Of a DNA stretch of 64,000 nt, positions 62,016 to 64,000 are shown in pieces. Source of the DNA: an uncultured Clostridia bacterium (lineage in GTDB: Bacteria > Bacillota > Clostridia > UMGS1883). Under the pieces are notes generated by a model. It was not told the origin of the DNA. It saw nothing but the letters and a program-made list of their open reading frames with translations, and did no database searches. The translations under genes and the position numbers were made by a program. The DNA is taken from positions 28,513 to 92,512 of the forward strand of contig CAKSFM010000012.1 in assembly GCA_934454525.1 (NCBI GenBank). Reading direction: 5' to 3'. Each line of letters opens with the position of its first letter. Position 1 is the stretch's first letter.

Positions 62016-62044
62016 TTGAAATTGTTACAAAACAGTGTTATAAT
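62016..62044 (+). promoter_or_regulatory. Promoter of the secreted Cys/His protein gene
   Basis: -35 TTGAAA (62016-62021), 17-bp spacer, -10 TATAAT (62039-62044). Confidence 0.75.
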
Positions 62045-62110
62045 CCTCCATGTTGTTTTTAATTTTGGAAATTAGATCGCCGTGCGGCGGCGAACATGGA
62101 GAGATGTATT

Positions 62111-62851
62111 GTGAAGTTTATTTCGGTTATAAAGAAAACGGCTGCGGCTTTTCTTGCGGCAGTGCTGTGCTGCTCTGTTGCAGCCGGCGCTGCCAATGTT
62201 CCGCAGTGGCTTTCGGAGTACGGAGCGCAGACATATGCGGCGGCAAGAAATGATTTCGGGGGCCGCAGCTTCAGCGGATATTGCGGCACATATGTCCGCT
62301 GTCAGCTTAAGGCAATGGGTATATTCAACGGAAAATATGATTTTCGCGGAAACGGAAATCAGTGGTATGACGGTTTTGAAAACGTTGGAGGAACATCGGG
62401 CGGATATTTTGTGTACAGAGAGCAGGGAGCGGATTGTATAAATAAGCTTGTTGCAAAGTACGGCAACGACCTTAGGAATGTTGTTGTCAGCTTTCCCGTG
62501 CAGGCTCATTATTCGCCGGAATACCCCGGTGCGGGTCATGTGTTCCTTATATATGCTTTGATTGACGGAATTGCGTACTATTCAGAATCGTTTGGTTTTG
62601 GCGGTCATGCGGAGGGCAGCGTGATTGCAGAGGACGTTAACGAACTGATTGCGCGCTACAGTGCCCGTCACGGTTCTCCGAACGGCTGTGTTTTGTTTTC
62701 TGCGAACGATTTGTCGGGACCGTCTGAGAAAGAAATTGCAGCTCAGCTCGAGGCTGAACAGCAGGTCCGCGAGGTAATTGCAAGTCTTGAAGAATCATCG
62801 GATTTTTTATTCTTTGCCGAGGGTTTCATGTCGTCTGATAAAAATATTTAA
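62111..62851 (+). CDS. Secreted CHAP/papain-like Cys-His hydrolase candidate
   Basis: A 246-residue exported protein from GTG 62111 (seven bases from GGAGAG); the ATG at 62096 overlaps that site. The signal peptide ends near AAGAANVP. The mature part suggests an NlpC/P60- or CHAP-like amidohydrolase: Cys58 in FSGYCGTYVRCQLKAMGI starts a helix, His143 lies in YPGAGHVFLIYALIDG, and an acidic residue in YYSESFGFGG could complete a triad. This assignment rests on motif spacing only. The C-terminal 50 residues are helical and charged. Possible substrate is peptidoglycan; mltG follows, but its transcript may be separated by a weak hairpin. Confidence 0.6.
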   Translation: MKFISVIKKTAAAFLAAVLCCSVAAGAANVPQWLSEYGAQTYAAARNDFGGRSFSGYCGTYVRCQLKAMGIFNGKYDFRGNGNQWYDGFENVGGTSGGYFVYREQGADCINKLVAKYGNDLRNVVVSFPVQAHYSPEYPGAGHVFLIYALIDGIAYYSESFGFGGHAEGSVIAEDVNELIARYSARHGSPNGCVLFSANDLSGPSEKEIAAQLEAEQQVREVIASLEESSDFLFFAEGFMSSDKNI

Positions 62852-62856
62852 AATTA

Positions 62857-62889
62857 ATCCCAAGTAGTGCCGCAGGTATTGCTTGGGAT
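62857..62889 (+). terminator. Weak hairpin between the secreted protein gene and mltG
   Basis: ATCCCAAG (62857-62864) pairs with CTTGGGAT (62882-62889) around a 17-base loop, followed by ATTTTAATT. Possible attenuator or terminator. Confidence 0.5.
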
Positions 62890-62916
62890 ATTTTAATTAG
62901 TTACGGAGGAAAAAAT

Positions 62917-63933
62917 ATGAAAAAACTTTTACTGATACTTCTGCTCGCCCTGTTTGCTGCGGCGGCTGTTAACGGGGCGTTGTTTGTCGGGGAATACACG
63001 GCAGCCGAATCCAAAAGCGGCGCTGCCGTAACCGTAAAAATTCCGAAAGGGGCGTCGGAAAAGGTTATTGCGCACAGCCTTAAGGAAAACGGAATAATTC
63101 GTTATGAGCTGAGCTTCAGAATGAAAATGAGGAAATCCCCGTATCGCGGAAAACTTAATTACGGTACTTTTACGCTTCATAAGGGCATGTGTCTTGATGA
63201 TATTATTGATGAGCTTATGAACCCGTCTGAAAAAGATAAGGGCGTCAAGCTTACCATTCCCGAGGGTTTCAGCGCAGAAATGATTGCTGCGCGCTGCGAA
63301 AAACTCGGTCTTGTTAACGCGGAGGACTTCCTGTCAGAGCTTAAAAACGGAAAGTTCGGGTTCAGCTTCATTAACGATATTCCGTCAAAAGACGGCGTGA
63401 AATATAAGCTCCAGGGATATCTTTTCCCAAGTACATATGTGTTCAAAAGCACTGCGTCCGCTCATGATGTCATATCCGTGCTGCTCGCTGAGTTTGAAAA
63501 ACAGTATAATTCCGTGAAAAGTCTGAATAAAAATGAAATGAGCATGAACGATATAATTATATCCGCCTCGCTTATAGAGCGTGAAGCAAAGCTTGACTCC
63601 GAAAGAAACACAATATCCGGCGTTATTCAGAACCGTATTAAAAAAGGCATGCGCCTGCAAATCGACGCCAGTGTTGTGTATGCCATTTCAGACGGCCTTT
63701 ACGATGTAAGCCGCGTATACTATAAGGATCTTGAAGAGGATTCACCGTACAATACATATAAGTATGCCGGACTTCCGGTCGGTGCAATCTGCAATCCGGG
63801 AATAAAATCCATCAAGGCGGCAATGCAGCCGCAGGAGAGCAGTTATCTTTACTATCGCACGGATAATTCCAAAAATGACGGCAGTCATATATTTACGGAA
63901 ACTTTCAGCGAACACAAGAGTAAGGCAAAATAA
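62917..63933 (+). CDS. mltG: Endolytic murein transglycosylase MltG
   Basis: A 338-residue YceG-family protein with an N-terminal membrane anchor (about 3-22), a LysM-like region (VTVKIPKGASEKVIAHSLKE) and the catalytic domain. The key glutamate is Glu221 in SASLIEREAKLD, matching E. coli Glu218; NRIKKGMRLQIDASVVYA and AGLPVGAICNPGIKSI follow. It cleaves nascent glycan strands at the membrane to release them from synthesis. The ATG at 62917 has CGGAGG. Confidence 0.95.
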   Translation: MKKLLLILLLALFAAAAVNGALFVGEYTAAESKSGAAVTVKIPKGASEKVIAHSLKENGIIRYELSFRMKMRKSPYRGKLNYGTFTLHKGMCLDDIIDELMNPSEKDKGVKLTIPEGFSAEMIAARCEKLGLVNAEDFLSELKNGKFGFSFINDIPSKDGVKYKLQGYLFPSTYVFKSTASAHDVISVLLAEFEKQYNSVKSLNKNEMSMNDIIISASLIEREAKLDSERNTISGVIQNRIKKGMRLQIDASVVYAISDGLYDVSRVYYKDLEEDSPYNTYKYAGLPVGAICNPGIKSIKAAMQPQESSYLYYRTDNSKNDGSHIFTETFSEHKSKAK

Positions 63934-63964
63934 CCAATAGGGAGTAAAAAAAAGAGGTAAGGGA

Positions 63965-64000
63965 TTGTACAAAACGGGGAAAGAGAGAAAAAAAGGGAAA
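63965..64000 (+). CDS. Possible start of a further gene (cut by window edge)
   Basis: TTG 63965 has GAGG seven bases upstream and opens a frame (LYKTGKERKKGK) that runs off the window. Only 12 codons are visible in a purine-rich stretch, so this is weak. In many Firmicutes an O-methyltransferase gene follows mltG, but nothing here confirms that. Confidence 0.3.
   Translation, partial: MYKTGKERKKGK

Noticed and set aside
1..64000. CRISPR array, prophage or insertion sequence with transposase
   Set aside because: No regularly spaced direct repeats with unique spacers, no phage structural or integrase genes, and no transposase were found.

Overview
The window is chromosomal DNA from an endospore-forming member of the Clostridia with moderate G+C. 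This rests on engulfment genes (spoIID, spoIIQ), germination genes (sleB, ypeB), ytxC, a Firmicutes-type origin region with soj, spo0J and noc, a T-box ahead of pheST, long-form HPF, RNase M5, and SLH-domain surface proteins. A pectin-degrading, S-layered gut clostridium (Monoglobus-like) would fit the large SGNH-esterase protein, but that taxonomic guess is inference only.

Layout. At 1-2900 lie nfnA and the start of nfnB (electron-bifurcating transhydrogenase) on the minus strand, and a GME-fold protein plus ytxC on the plus strand. At 2987-8002 is a 1671-residue secreted protein with two SGNH-hydrolase modules. Next come sleB, serA and serC. At 11.4-15.4 kb are a small acidic protein, trmL, a Ppx/GppA phosphatase and a secreted SLH protein. 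pheST with its T-box fills 15.5-19.2 kb. At 19.2-20.5 kb a small Cys-rich protein and a ribbon-helix-helix protein face away from each other, followed by about 650 bases of non-coding inverted repeats, including a 278-bp element with perfect 26-bp ends. spoIIQ/spoIID, citrate synthase and glnS follow, then a repeat-rich gap and the major S-layer-like protein (25.9-28.7 kb) behind a consensus promoter.

From 29 to 58 kb is the replication-origin neighbourhood. Leftward: serS, parB, parA, two parS sites, noc, rsmG, mnmG, mnmE, jag, yidC, yidD, rnpA, rpmH. The oriC/dnaA promoter region is at about 39.5-39.8 kb. Rightward: dnaA, dnaN, an S4-domain gene, recF, remB, gyrB, gyrA. All genes here point away from the origin, as expected for bidirectional replication. 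They are followed by a membrane-anchored acidic protein, an LRR/stalk-domain surface protein, cardiolipin synthase, metY-metA (methionine via O-acetylhomoserine), hpf, rnmV, radC, yqeY and a CDF transporter. The last part holds a structured intergenic repeat, ypeB, a CapD-type nucleotide-sugar enzyme, a secreted Cys/His hydrolase-like protein, mltG and possibly the start of another gene.

No phage, CRISPR array, transposase, rRNA or tRNA was recognised. The least explained material is non-coding: dispersed inverted-repeat elements (8.1, 11.7, 20.1, 25.5, 37.0 and 58.2 kb), helically phased repeats upstream of the S-layer promoter, and a perfect hairpin that encloses the rpmH stop codon.
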